A DNA stretch of 64,000 nt, taken from contig NZ_AP018227.1 in assembly GCF_002368095.1 (NCBI RefSeq), forward strand, positions 4,339,796 through 4,403,795. The letters are read 5' to 3'. Below, piece by piece: positions 26,656 through 35,114 of this stretch (positions are counted from its first letter, which is position 1; every line of letters begins with the position of its first letter). The position numbers and the translations under genes were made by a program. The DNA comes from Calothrix parasitica NIES-267. GTDB taxonomy: Bacteria > Cyanobacteriota > Cyanobacteriia > Cyanobacteriales > Nostocaceae. Below the pieces are notes generated by a model. The model was given only the letters and a program-made list of their open reading frames with translations. It made no database searches and had not been told where the DNA came from.

Positions 26656-28638
26656 TTAATCATAATCAGCTAACCACATAGATTCATAGGTTTGTAAATA
26701 AATCCGTCCGTCGATAATACTTGGAGCTGCTCCGGAAGCAAGTAGATTATGAATATTTCCTTTCATACTGGCGTATTCTAATATCTTGGCATCAATTAAC
26801 TGTTCCCTTTCACTAAAATTAGCTAATACCATCAAAGTTCCTTCCGGACGAGTTTGACAATATGATAAAACGCTATCGTTACCAGTCCACATCGGGTGAA
26901 AGTAGGAAAAACAGTGAAGCAGTGAAGTGGATTTACGAACTCTAATTAAATGCAGCAAACCTCTAAAAATTCTTCCTTCAATGGTATTCTTATTGTGGCG
27001 TAATTGTGCTTTATCCCAATCCATTGACGGTCGATGCATCCAACGATTATCTGAAGCTTTTGTTTCATCATTCATATAGGACGAATCATTTAATAAACCT
27101 AATTCATCTCCCATGTGAATGACTGGAATACCACCAAAGCCAAAAATAATGCTGTGCATCAGCAGAATTCGACGTACCGCTAAATCAATTTCACGCTCAT
27201 CTCCTGCTGCTAGGGCTTTTTCCAAACCGCATAAAGATGCTGTGGTACCGGTAATCCGAGCGTCTAAAGTTTCAGGATTAAACTGAAATAAACTTCCCTT
27301 AGCGAAAGAACCTTCAAAGTTACCGCTGTAAAAGTCATTAAGGAATTGACGATGCAGAAAACCGTCCTCACCAACAGTTGCAAGAGCTTCATCCGTCATG
27401 GCCCAACCGATATCGTCGTGATTGCGAATATAGTTGATGGGAGCGCAACCAATCATCATTTTTGGCGAACTATGAAACACGTGAGTCATCAAATTAACTT
27501 TACGACTGGCCAAAGAACTCCACAACAGCACCATTAACTGATTGTTATAAGCCAATTCGCACTGTTTCTCTACCGTTGCTTTCACACCAAGATATTTTTG
27601 CAGTTCGTCTGGTGGTACAATTGCCTCGGCTTTAAGAATTGTCCCTGGAGCAACAACCCGCATTACAGCGCGAAAAGCTTGGATAATTTGAAATACTTCT
27701 GGCTGATTTTGGCAGTTGGTTCCTTCCCGCTTCCAAATAAACGGTGCAGCATCTAATCGTAAGACATCACCACCTTGGTTGGCCAGGAAAAACATAACGT
27801 CAGCTACTTCTCGAAATACATTAGGATTCGTGTAGTTGAGGTCCCACTGAAATTCATTAAAAGTAGTCCAAACCCAACGACCAGTATCTCCAATATTTGG
27901 ATACCAAGTAAAATTTCCTGGTGCGTCATTGGGGAAAATTTCTGGTAACTTTGGCTCGTAGATATCTGGTAAAGTGCGGTCGGGATAAGTATGGTAGTAG
28001 TTAAGATACTTTTCCTCCCCAGCCATCGCTTTTTGCGCCCATTCATGCTCCTTCGCGGTATGATTGAGCACCAAATCCAAACACAGACTGATACCACAAG
28101 CATGAAGTTCTTCAGATAGCTGCTTTAAATCGGACATCATACCCAATTCCGGATTCACTTTACGGTAGTCCTTTACAGCATATCCACCGTCATTATTTCC
28201 CGGACTTGGCTCCAATAATGGCATCAAATGCAGGTAAGTAATATCGAGTTCTTGAAAATAGCCAATTTTTTCCCGTATCCCATTCAAATTACCTGCGAAT
28301 AAATCCACATAACAGACGTAACCCACCATACTGGGTTCTTGAAACCAGCGTTGAGTAAATTGTCTTTCCAAATCCAGAATCCGCAAAGGTTCCGGTCTCG
28401 CTGCATAAGCATCAATCATCTGGTCAAACAGCAACTCAAATTGCTCTACGGCATCATAGCGCTTACCATAAAGTTCCGTCAATGGATAGTACAAATCCTC
28501 AAAATAACGTTCCAACCGCAACCAGAATATATCTGCATCCCTAGTTCCACAGCGAGCAGCCAACTTGGATGACTGATTTTTTTTTAATGATTCAAATGCG
28601 GAACGGGGATTACTCGACATTCGTAAGAGGTTGTGCAT
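26656..28638 (-). CDS. Amylosucrase-type GH13 enzyme
   Basis: A 660-residue glycoside hydrolase family 13 enzyme with the amylosucrase layout. An N-terminal helical domain (about 1-120) precedes the (beta/alpha)8 barrel. Catalytic-site segments are DVLRLDAAPFIWK (nucleophile Asp), ILKAEAIVPPDE (acid/base Glu) and NYIRNHDDIGWAM (third Asp with His). The block DAAPFIWKREGTNCQNQPEVFQIIQAFRAVMR, summarised here by its ends, is characteristic of amylosucrases. These convert sucrose to alpha-1,4-glucan and fructose (family knowledge). Length matches the family. Alternatives are sucrose hydrolase or trehalose synthase, less likely. It ends close to the P450 end, convergent. Confidence 0.85.
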   Translation of the reverse strand: MHNLLRMSSNPRSAFESLKKNQSSKLAARCGTRDADIFWLRLERYFEDLYYPLTELYGKRYDAVEQFELLFDQMIDAYAARPEPLRILDLERQFTQRWFQEPSMVGYVCYVDLFAGNLNGIREKIGYFQELDITYLHLMPLLEPSPGNNDGGYAVKDYRKVNPELGMMSDLKQLSEELHACGISLCLDLVLNHTAKEHEWAQKAMAGEEKYLNYYHTYPDRTLPDIYEPKLPEIFPNDAPGNFTWYPNIGDTGRWVWTTFNEFQWDLNYTNPNVFREVADVMFFLANQGGDVLRLDAAPFIWKREGTNCQNQPEVFQIIQAFRAVMRVVAPGTILKAEAIVPPDELQKYLGVKATVEKQCELAYNNQLMVLLWSSLASRKVNLMTHVFHSSPKMMIGCAPINYIRNHDDIGWAMTDEALATVGEDGFLHRQFLNDFYSGNFEGSFAKGSLFQFNPETLDARITGTTASLCGLEKALAAGDEREIDLAVRRILLMHSIIFGFGGIPVIHMGDELGLLNDSSYMNDETKASDNRWMHRPSMDWDKAQLRHNKNTIEGRIFRGLLHLIRVRKSTSLLHCFSYFHPMWTGNDSVLSYCQTRPEGTLMVLANFSEREQLIDAKILEYASMKGNIHNLLASGAAPSIIDGRIYLQTYESMWLADYD

Positions 28639-29501
28639 AGTTTTGTTTTAAAATTGAGGCAGTTACAACAAATAAATTTCGCAGCTACATACTAGATTGA
28701 AATTACAGTAGCTTTAAGACAATAATGATACATTCTTTGAAGATTATATCTAAGAGTCCAATTCTTAATTCTTCCAACAGGGGGCTTCTCAAAAATTTAC
28801 CAACTGATACATAAAGTGTCATATTAATAACATTCGTCAAAATAGAGAATGTTTAAACCAAGGAATCGGCAGATAATGCGACTCTCTTGAGGGAAAGTTT
28901 TGAATTAATAAATTATATGAGTAAATTCTATATCAGTTATTGTTTGTTGAACTGAAAAGCGATTATCGGTAGTCAGCGACCCCGCTCTTTCATAGACGTG
29001 GTATCCCATCCAGCTTAGGCGTTTAATTTAATACCTTACCTGGCACTTACTACAACGGAGGGAACCTCCCGAAGTTTGGCAGGAAGAACATCTCCCCGCC
29101 AACTTCTCTCCGCAACGCAGTGGCTTGGCTACATAAGCAAAACCCGGCGACCTAGGTTATAAATCTACTAGTCCACCTGCGTGGACTTTGCCTATGTAGT
29201 AGCGGTTTTAACCGCCAGATAATTTTAAAACATCCTCTTAGAAGATTTGATTAACGTAAAGCAACAGAAGCTAAAACTCAACTAAAGAAGTTGTTATCTG
29301 TTGAACTCCAAAGTTTGGTCTATCAATTTAGTATCAATTTAGAAAATTATCTGATTTTTGATTGACTTAGCGAAGCTTGAAGGAGATTTTTTTTATATAT
29401 CTTTAAGTTAAAGCGAAATACAAAATATAAATTTGTCGGTCACAGACTGAATAAGTTTGTCTAAATTACATCTAATTATTTTTAAGATACGAGATAAAAT
29501 C
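28639..29501. other. Intergenic with small GC-richer repeats
   Basis: About 860 bases with no gene. A GC-richer block at about 28975-29215 includes ACTAGTCCACC-TGCG-TGGACT and a GGTTTTAACC hairpin. It shares text with the 24960-25010 region (CTACAACGG...GAACCTCCC), so it is a dispersed intergenic element. The rest is AT-rich. Confidence 0.55.
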
Positions 29502-30563
29502 ATGCCTAACTTAACCTGCTCTCAAGATGTGAGAATCATGTTACAAGAAACCGCTTGGTTAGAGCCAGAACATTTTTTATTAGCACGAAAAATTAGTGTT
29601 ATGGAGAGGACTAATCATAACAATATTTGGCAAAATTATCTCAATGTATTGGCTTTACTTGGTCTTGAAATATGGTTACAGAAACGATTACGAAATAAAG
29701 TTATTACTAGAGATATTAGTAGAATCACAACTGCTGGTAACCTCAAAGTCGATGAATTCAAATTTTGTACGATTGCAACGGAAAATTTACTTTCAGAGGT
29801 CGTCAAGATATCAAAAATAGATGTTGCTCATTTTTACGTATTGATTGAAGTCTTGGAAGAAGAGGAACAAGTTGTAATTAGAGGATTTTTATCTCACAAT
29901 CAACTAATTAAGAGTAGCAATAATTCAAAATTGCTCGTAAGCGACGGTTTTTATCAAATACCACTATCTTTATTTGATATGGAAGCAAATCATTTACCGC
30001 TTTATCTGCGCTATGTTGACCCATCAGAATTCACTACACCTATAGTAGATGTAGATAGTCAAGTTCCTCAAATTAGCGAAGTAATACAGAATATTATCAG
30101 TGGAACTAATACTAAATTAAGCAAATGGTTGGAAGGATTAGTTGATGAAAGTTGGCAGGATTTAGATTCTATTCAAAAAGCTGAGTTAAATTTAGAATTT
30201 AGTATCAGAAAAATTAACGAACACAACAAAAAATTTAAAATTATAGATTTGGAAATAAATTCGGACATTCGCAAAGTAGCTCTAATAATAGGCATATCGA
30301 CCGATAGTGAAGATAATAAAAATAATCATCAAAATAAAATAAAAGTTTTAGCTCAGTTAATACCAATAAATGGAGATAATTTTTTGCCCCATAATATTAA
30401 ATTATCTCTGATATCTAAAGCTGGTAAAGTTCTCCAAACAATTACTTCAAGAGTTCAAGATAATTGCATCCAACTGAACAATTTTAAAGGAGAAGTTGGT
30501 AAAAAATTTAGTATAAAAGTTAGTTTAGAAAATTCGAGTATTACAGAACATTTTGAGTTCTAA
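29502..30563 (+). CDS. DUF1822 family protein (copy 1)
   Basis: I choose the ATG at 29502: the sequence AAAATCATGCC is the same at the start of the paralogue at 38626, whereas the TTG at 29457 gives an unrelated leader. The protein has 353 residues. The N-terminal DUF1822 domain reads LQETAWLEPEHFLLARKIS, then NYLNVLALLGLEIWL, FCTIATENLLSEVV and HFYVLIEVLEEEEQVVIRGFLSH. A C-terminal beta-rich domain begins near WLEGLVDESWQDLDSI. DUF1822 genes in cyanobacteria often lie with sigma-70-like and CHAT/CHASE2 genes (from memory), as here. Molecular function unknown. Confidence 0.88.
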   Translation: MPNLTCSQDVRIMLQETAWLEPEHFLLARKISVMERTNHNNIWQNYLNVLALLGLEIWLQKRLRNKVITRDISRITTAGNLKVDEFKFCTIATENLLSEVVKISKIDVAHFYVLIEVLEEEEQVVIRGFLSHNQLIKSSNNSKLLVSDGFYQIPLSLFDMEANHLPLYLRYVDPSEFTTPIVDVDSQVPQISEVIQNIISGTNTKLSKWLEGLVDESWQDLDSIQKAELNLEFSIRKINEHNKKFKIIDLEINSDIRKVALIIGISTDSEDNKNNHQNKIKVLAQLIPINGDNFLPHNIKLSLISKAGKVLQTITSRVQDNCIQLNNFKGEVGKKFSIKVSLENSSITEHFEF

Positions 30564-31074
30564 AAAATAAAAATTAAGGTGTTGCTGATTAAAAGTATGA
30601 ATAGCATCCCCCAATGATGGGAGAAAATATAATTGAAAGTCTCCCCGATTCCCAAGGTTGGGGGTCACGGGGGCAGAGGATTTAGGCAAAACCCAAAGCT
30701 GGATATTTTATTACTTGCAAATGCCTAGGAGGCTTATATTGATAAAAGTAATAGCCACGCTGCGCTAACAGCAACGCCAAAATTAGCATTTGATATCTAA
30801 CTTTTTATACATAGATTAACTGTATGACTATCCGCTAATATGCGGATATTTCATATTACATTCCTTGCTCCTTTCCCCTTTTCCCAAGCATAGGCAATTA
30901 CAAAGTCACCATAGCAGTAGTTTTTCCGGAATCAATCCTTGGAACACTTTATATATAACCTTTTTACAACCCCACGGTATCGGTGAAAAAAGAATTAGTG
31001 AATAAGTAAAATAATTTCGCATCTACTTATAGATATAGGTGTAGAAGATAGAAGTTTTCGAGGTGATCCCTTTG

Positions 31075-32538
31075 ATGACGAAACTACCAAACAAACGAAA
31101 CCGGGGTTTTATTCTTACAGAAGAAGGTTTGAGAAAGCTTCAAGATGCGAGAAATAAAACGATTAACGAAAAAGGCAATCGTATTAGTTATGAAAAGATT
31201 CAAGATAAAATAATTGAAAAATCGGCAGGTAGGGAAGATTTATGCGTCACAACTATCCGTAAAATATTTAAAGGTTTGACAGCTGTAGATATAGGGTCGT
31301 TAGAATGTGTGTTTGATTGCTTTGATTTAGAATTGTGTGAATCTGATTATACTAAACCATCTAGGGAAAACGCAGATTGTCAAACCCAGCTTACTTTTCG
31401 ATATAACTGGGGAAAAGCACCAGATGTATCTGTATTTTATGGACGCTTGCAAGAACAGAAGAAACTGAAAAGATGGATATTAAAAGAAAAATGTCGTTTG
31501 GTGACATTATTAGGAATTGGGGGAATTGGCAAAAGTACTTTAGCTTTAAAGGTGGGAAAAGAAATTGAAAGTGAATTTGATGTGGTTATATGGCAAAGTT
31601 TGCAAAACCAATTACCACCAGAGGAAATTTTAACCAACATACTGAAAATTTTTATATCGACTTCACAAAAACATACAGTGATACCCCAAAGCTTTGATGA
31701 AAAACAATCAATGCTGATGGAATATTTGACTAATAAGCATTGTCTACTGATTTTAGATGATGTTGATAAAATTTTATCTACTGACGGTCAAGTAGGGCTG
31801 TTTCCTGATGGGTACGAAAGATATTCCCAATTATTCAAATTTTTTGGGGAAGCAGATCACAACAGTTGTATTTTGTTAACTTCTAGAGAAAAACCCATAG
31901 ACATCATACATTTAGAAGGTGAAGCAGCAAAAGTGAAATGTTTGCAAATGAGGGGGCTAAACTTTACTGAAGGATGTCAATTATTTAAGCAAACAGGACA
32001 ATTTTCGGATGTAGAACAAGAGTGGGAAACGCTAATCGAGCATTATGCAGGAAATCCTTTAATTTTAAAGATGCTAGCATCGAGGATGAAGCAACTTCCA
32101 AACAGCGGAATAATCGAACTTTTAGATTGTTTTAAGCAAGGACCATTTATGCTTGAGGAAATTTACGGCTTATTGGAATCCCAGTTTCAACGTTTATCTT
32201 TGTCGGAAAAAGAACTAATGTACTGTCTGGCTGTGAATGGAAAAGCATTCTCTCTTAAGGATTTAGTCGAAAATGTAGTTACACCTTGTAGCAAGGTTCT
32301 AGTACTAAAAACAATATTGTCATTGTTGCAAAGGTCACTGATTGATAAGAACGGCGAGCATTTTTTTATTCAACCAGTAGTGATTGAATATGCGATAAAT
32401 CAATCAATAGAATCGTTTCCTCAGCAAATTAGTCAATGGGTAATAAGACACAGGGAATCGAACGTACACTTAAAAAAACAATTTTCTACTTTTAGTATTA
32501 AGCCTCATGCTTTCGTAAATACAGCATCCAAAAATTAG
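31075..32538 (+). CDS. NB-ARC (STAND) ATPase lacking C-terminal sensor repeats
   Basis: The ATG at 31075 has GAGGTGA 8 nt upstream; a GTG 12 bases earlier is less likely. The protein has 487 residues. The N-terminal helical/HTH region (about 1-100) is of the kind found before cyanobacterial NB-ARC-WD40 proteins. It is followed by NWGKAPDVSVFYGR, P-loop GIGGIGKST (147-155), Walker B LLILDDVD (224-231), sensor-like LLTSRE, and GNPLILKMLA. A winged-helix part ends QPVVIEYAINQSIE. Homologues usually continue into WD40 or TPR repeats. This one stops about 45 residues later, exactly where a MITE begins, so it may be truncated. Confidence 0.87.
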   Translation: MTKLPNKRNRGFILTEEGLRKLQDARNKTINEKGNRISYEKIQDKIIEKSAGREDLCVTTIRKIFKGLTAVDIGSLECVFDCFDLELCESDYTKPSRENADCQTQLTFRYNWGKAPDVSVFYGRLQEQKKLKRWILKEKCRLVTLLGIGGIGKSTLALKVGKEIESEFDVVIWQSLQNQLPPEEILTNILKIFISTSQKHTVIPQSFDEKQSMLMEYLTNKHCLLILDDVDKILSTDGQVGLFPDGYERYSQLFKFFGEADHNSCILLTSREKPIDIIHLEGEAAKVKCLQMRGLNFTEGCQLFKQTGQFSDVEQEWETLIEHYAGNPLILKMLASRMKQLPNSGIIELLDCFKQGPFMLEEIYGLLESQFQRLSLSEKELMYCLAVNGKAFSLKDLVENVVTPCSKVLVLKTILSLLQRSLIDKNGEHFFIQPVVIEYAINQSIESFPQQISQWVIRHRESNVHLKKQFSTFSIKPHAFVNTASKN

Positions 32539-32680
32539 GCTTTGCTGAATTGAAATATAAATTTACTTTTCTGCGGAGAGTTAAGCCCCCCTAAATCCCT
32601 CAATTATGGGGGACTTATAATTATCTTTTCCCCCATGATTCGGGGTTAGGGGGCTATTCATACTTTTAATCAGCAACACC
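32538..32680. mobile_element. 143-bp MITE at the NB-ARC stop codon
   Basis: The left end GGCTTTGCTGAATTGAAATA and the reverse complement of the right end GGTGTTGCTGATTAAAAGTA are imperfect inverted repeats (18 of the first 25 bases agree). Between them is a palindrome-rich core (AAGCCCCCCTAAATCCC...GGGGTTAGGGGGCT). The first G of the element is the last base of the NB-ARC TAG stop. Confidence 0.75.
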
Positions 32681-33395
32681 AAAAATTTTATTAGAAATAT
32701 CAGGAACTAAATATACTTTTCTTCTAGACCACTGAACTTCAATTAGAGTCAATATTTGCTGTTTTCTCCGAAATGTATCTTCAGAAGCTGGATATTTTAT
32801 TTTTTGAATCTCCCTTAAGCTTTTACGCACTTAATTTGTATAGTACTAGCAATGACTTGTCTGAGTCGTAATACAAGATTTTTCCTATTAGATGCGGTGC
32901 GTTGTAGAATGCAGAACACACATCAGCCTACTACAATCGAATTCAAAATTTTTATAGTTCCAGTTACCTCGATTAAATGGAAGTACTCTTAGAATACAGA
33001 TGATTTTCTTCCTTGACCAGATAACTTAACTAACTTATGGCGCAACTTAAGGATTTTGCAAAGTCACTCAATAGATAGGAGAAAATAGCTTCATTGTTAA
33101 CGCAAGGTGGCTTCAGTCATATCCAGGTAAGCCATAAGGCTAATCGCAAACTTAATGGAAACTTTTCTAAATCTGCGTACCAGACATTTAATTAAAAGTA
33201 AACACTCTATTTTATTTTTAAATATTGAATAAAATCGGAACACTTGTACCGATTAATAGTAAGGGAGATTAGAAAAGCTGTAACAGCATAAAAGCATATT
33301 TTCCTGAGTAAAACTATCTTGTATCACCTATAAAAAGGTAATTTTATAAATATCTTAACAGTGGGAAATCTACGATAATGAATAATGGAGTGATT
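32681..33395. other. Intergenic, no gene
   Basis: About 715 bases without a supportable frame and without WD40- or TPR-like fragments in any frame that I can see. The stretch AGCTGGATATTTTATT near 32787 repeats text from 30707, the remainder of the MITE-associated sequence. Confidence 0.6.
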
Positions 33396-34829
33396 ATGAA
33401 TACATCAGATACAGAAAGATATTACAATATTTTGCGAATCAACCCTGCTCGAAACAGTGTAGGATATACAAAAACTAGATTGGGAATTGCTAGAGAGTTT
33501 GTAAATACGTCGGTATATGATGTAGAAAATTCTAATCTTCTAGATGATTTATTGTCTTGTTTTAAGGACAAAAACCCCTATTCAAGTGTGATTAATCGCG
33601 CCAAGGCAGGTCTTTGTCTTAGATGTTACGTCTCTCACGCAATAGTGGAGGAATGCAGGAGAATAGATAATTTATACAGTGGTAATAAGAAATTTAGTTA
33701 TCGAGATTTCTTACCTCTAGTTTTGAATGATGATGGACAACAACTAATCATTTTAGCTTCAGATGGTAGAACACAGCTAACTCTGGATACAAATTCTGTA
33801 ACTAACGAATCAACAATTAATTTATTTTCTGTACAAGTGCTACAAAGCTTTGACCCTGATTTAGAATCAGGAATGAGTTTGTATAATTGGGTACGACTAA
33901 GAACCAGACAAAATCATCAAGTGAGGACATTTTTATCCAATTCGGGCCTAAACCACTTGAGTGACTGGGCAATTTTAAATCGAGCTACAACCGAACAAAT
34001 TGGACGCTTATCACTGCAAGAACAGCGAATTATTGAAGCATATCACGCAGTTTATCGTCGAGACAGAATAGAAAAACCCTGCTTGAAACCGATAAGATGT
34101 CCCGACCCCACTTCTGCTCAATTACAAGAAATGTCAGTTTATTTGCGTTATCGAAAAGTTTCAATTGATACTCCAACCCTATTACTTCAAGAACTCTACC
34201 GAATTGCTCTACAATTAAGAAGATATGACATTTGGAGTTATAGAGAACCTTTAGAAATATACGATGCCCAAAGCGATACCCTTATACCCAGAAGCGATTT
34301 ACCTACCGATTCTTTTGATGAAGTAGACATAGAACGGCTAGAAATCTCACAATTTTTACAGGAGCATCTTGAATCAGCTTTAACTAGAGCAATAAGAATG
34401 GAGGTGGAAGCTAAGATTCAAGAGTTAAGAAATAGTAGCAGATATGCACCTTTTGCCCCACAATATCTTCAGGGATTAAAACTTTATTACAGTGAGTCGA
34501 TGTCGTTAGGAGATATTGCTCCCATTTTAGGGATGAGAAGCTGGAACCAAGCTAGAAGAATTTTAGATCCAGGAAAATTATTGTTGCAAGTGCGTGCTAA
34601 AACAGAAGACTCAATGTTAGAAAGTATTCTGAGGTTAGCTGGACAAAGAGGTTTTACTCCAATTCCACCAAAAGCCAGCTATTTCAAGGCTTTAGCTGAA
34701 GAAGTTGAATCCTATATTGATGAAGAAATTTTTCAAGAAGCTAGCGAAGAAATGAGAGCAGGGAGAAATCGCAGCATGAATAGCCCGTATGCTCAAGCTA
34801 TTGTTTCTTTCCTTCAAGATTTAGTTTAA
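33396..34829 (+). CDS. Sigma-70-like / HTH regulator of the DUF1822-CHAT clusters
   Basis: The ATG at 33396 has GGAG 6 nt upstream; an in-frame ATG at 33378 is the alternative. The protein has 477 residues. The N-terminal third is unfamiliar. The middle part reads VQVLQSFDPDLESGMSLYNWVRLRTRQN, then LSDWAILNRATTEQI and IIEAYHAVYRRDR. These segments are shared with a cyanobacterial group annotated as sigma-70-like or hypothetical. The C-terminal part has a region-4-like helix-turn-helix: LKLYYSESMSLGDIAPILGM, then RSWNQARRILD. It may recruit RNA polymerase to specific promoters, but true sigma region 2 is not obvious to me. Confidence 0.6.
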   Translation: MNTSDTERYYNILRINPARNSVGYTKTRLGIAREFVNTSVYDVENSNLLDDLLSCFKDKNPYSSVINRAKAGLCLRCYVSHAIVEECRRIDNLYSGNKKFSYRDFLPLVLNDDGQQLIILASDGRTQLTLDTNSVTNESTINLFSVQVLQSFDPDLESGMSLYNWVRLRTRQNHQVRTFLSNSGLNHLSDWAILNRATTEQIGRLSLQEQRIIEAYHAVYRRDRIEKPCLKPIRCPDPTSAQLQEMSVYLRYRKVSIDTPTLLLQELYRIALQLRRYDIWSYREPLEIYDAQSDTLIPRSDLPTDSFDEVDIERLEISQFLQEHLESALTRAIRMEVEAKIQELRNSSRYAPFAPQYLQGLKLYYSESMSLGDIAPILGMRSWNQARRILDPGKLLLQVRAKTEDSMLESILRLAGQRGFTPIPPKASYFKALAEEVESYIDEEIFQEASEEMRAGRNRSMNSPYAQAIVSFLQDLV

Positions 34830-35061
34830 ATTCAATTGATTATGCTTTATAAAGCTATAAATTTACGATTTTATCCCTCTGTTGATGGTGATTAATATTT
34901 TTACTAGCAATATATTTAAATTTATCTCTATAGATAGATGCAAAAAAATAAAAGAATAAAATTTTTACACCCAGTCTGAAAACTAAAATACTATCGGCGG
35001 GGAATTCCTAGCTGTAGCTTGCATAGTTACACGATAGCTGCAATCAATATATATTAAAGTT

Positions 35062-35080
35062 AGGAGAAAAGTCTATGTAG
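35062..35080 (+). promoter_or_regulatory. Strong ribosome site leading into an ATG-TAG start-stop
   Basis: AGGAG at 35062-35066, then 8 nt, then ATG immediately followed by TAG (35075-35080). A further ATGAATGAATAA lies at 35111, overlapping the CHAT start at 35115. The best Shine-Dalgarno of the region therefore feeds a one-codon reading frame 35 bases before the real start. This could hold ribosomes in the CHAT leader, or be chance. Confidence 0.45.
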
Positions 35081-35114
35081 CGTAATTCTATATTTTTCAA
35101 TATACCCTTCATGA

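Larger units (their letters stand above)
30578..32680. mobile_element. 2.1-kb segment with 28-bp perfect inverted ends around the NB-ARC gene
   Basis: The 28 bases at 30578-30605 (GGTGTTGCTGATTAAAAGTA + TGAATAGC) are exactly the reverse complement of 32653-32680. The NB-ARC gene and both its flanks lie between them. GG(T/C)..TTGCTGA ends are typical of IS5-like cyanobacterial elements and their MITEs. No transposase is present. Either this is a composite made by two inverted MITEs or a non-autonomous transposon that carries the gene. No unambiguous target duplication is seen. Confidence 0.65.

Noticed and set aside
29457..29501. TTG start extending DUF1822 copy 1 by 15 codons
   Set aside because: No Shine-Dalgarno and no match to copy 2, whereas the ATG at 29502 has a conserved context in both copies.
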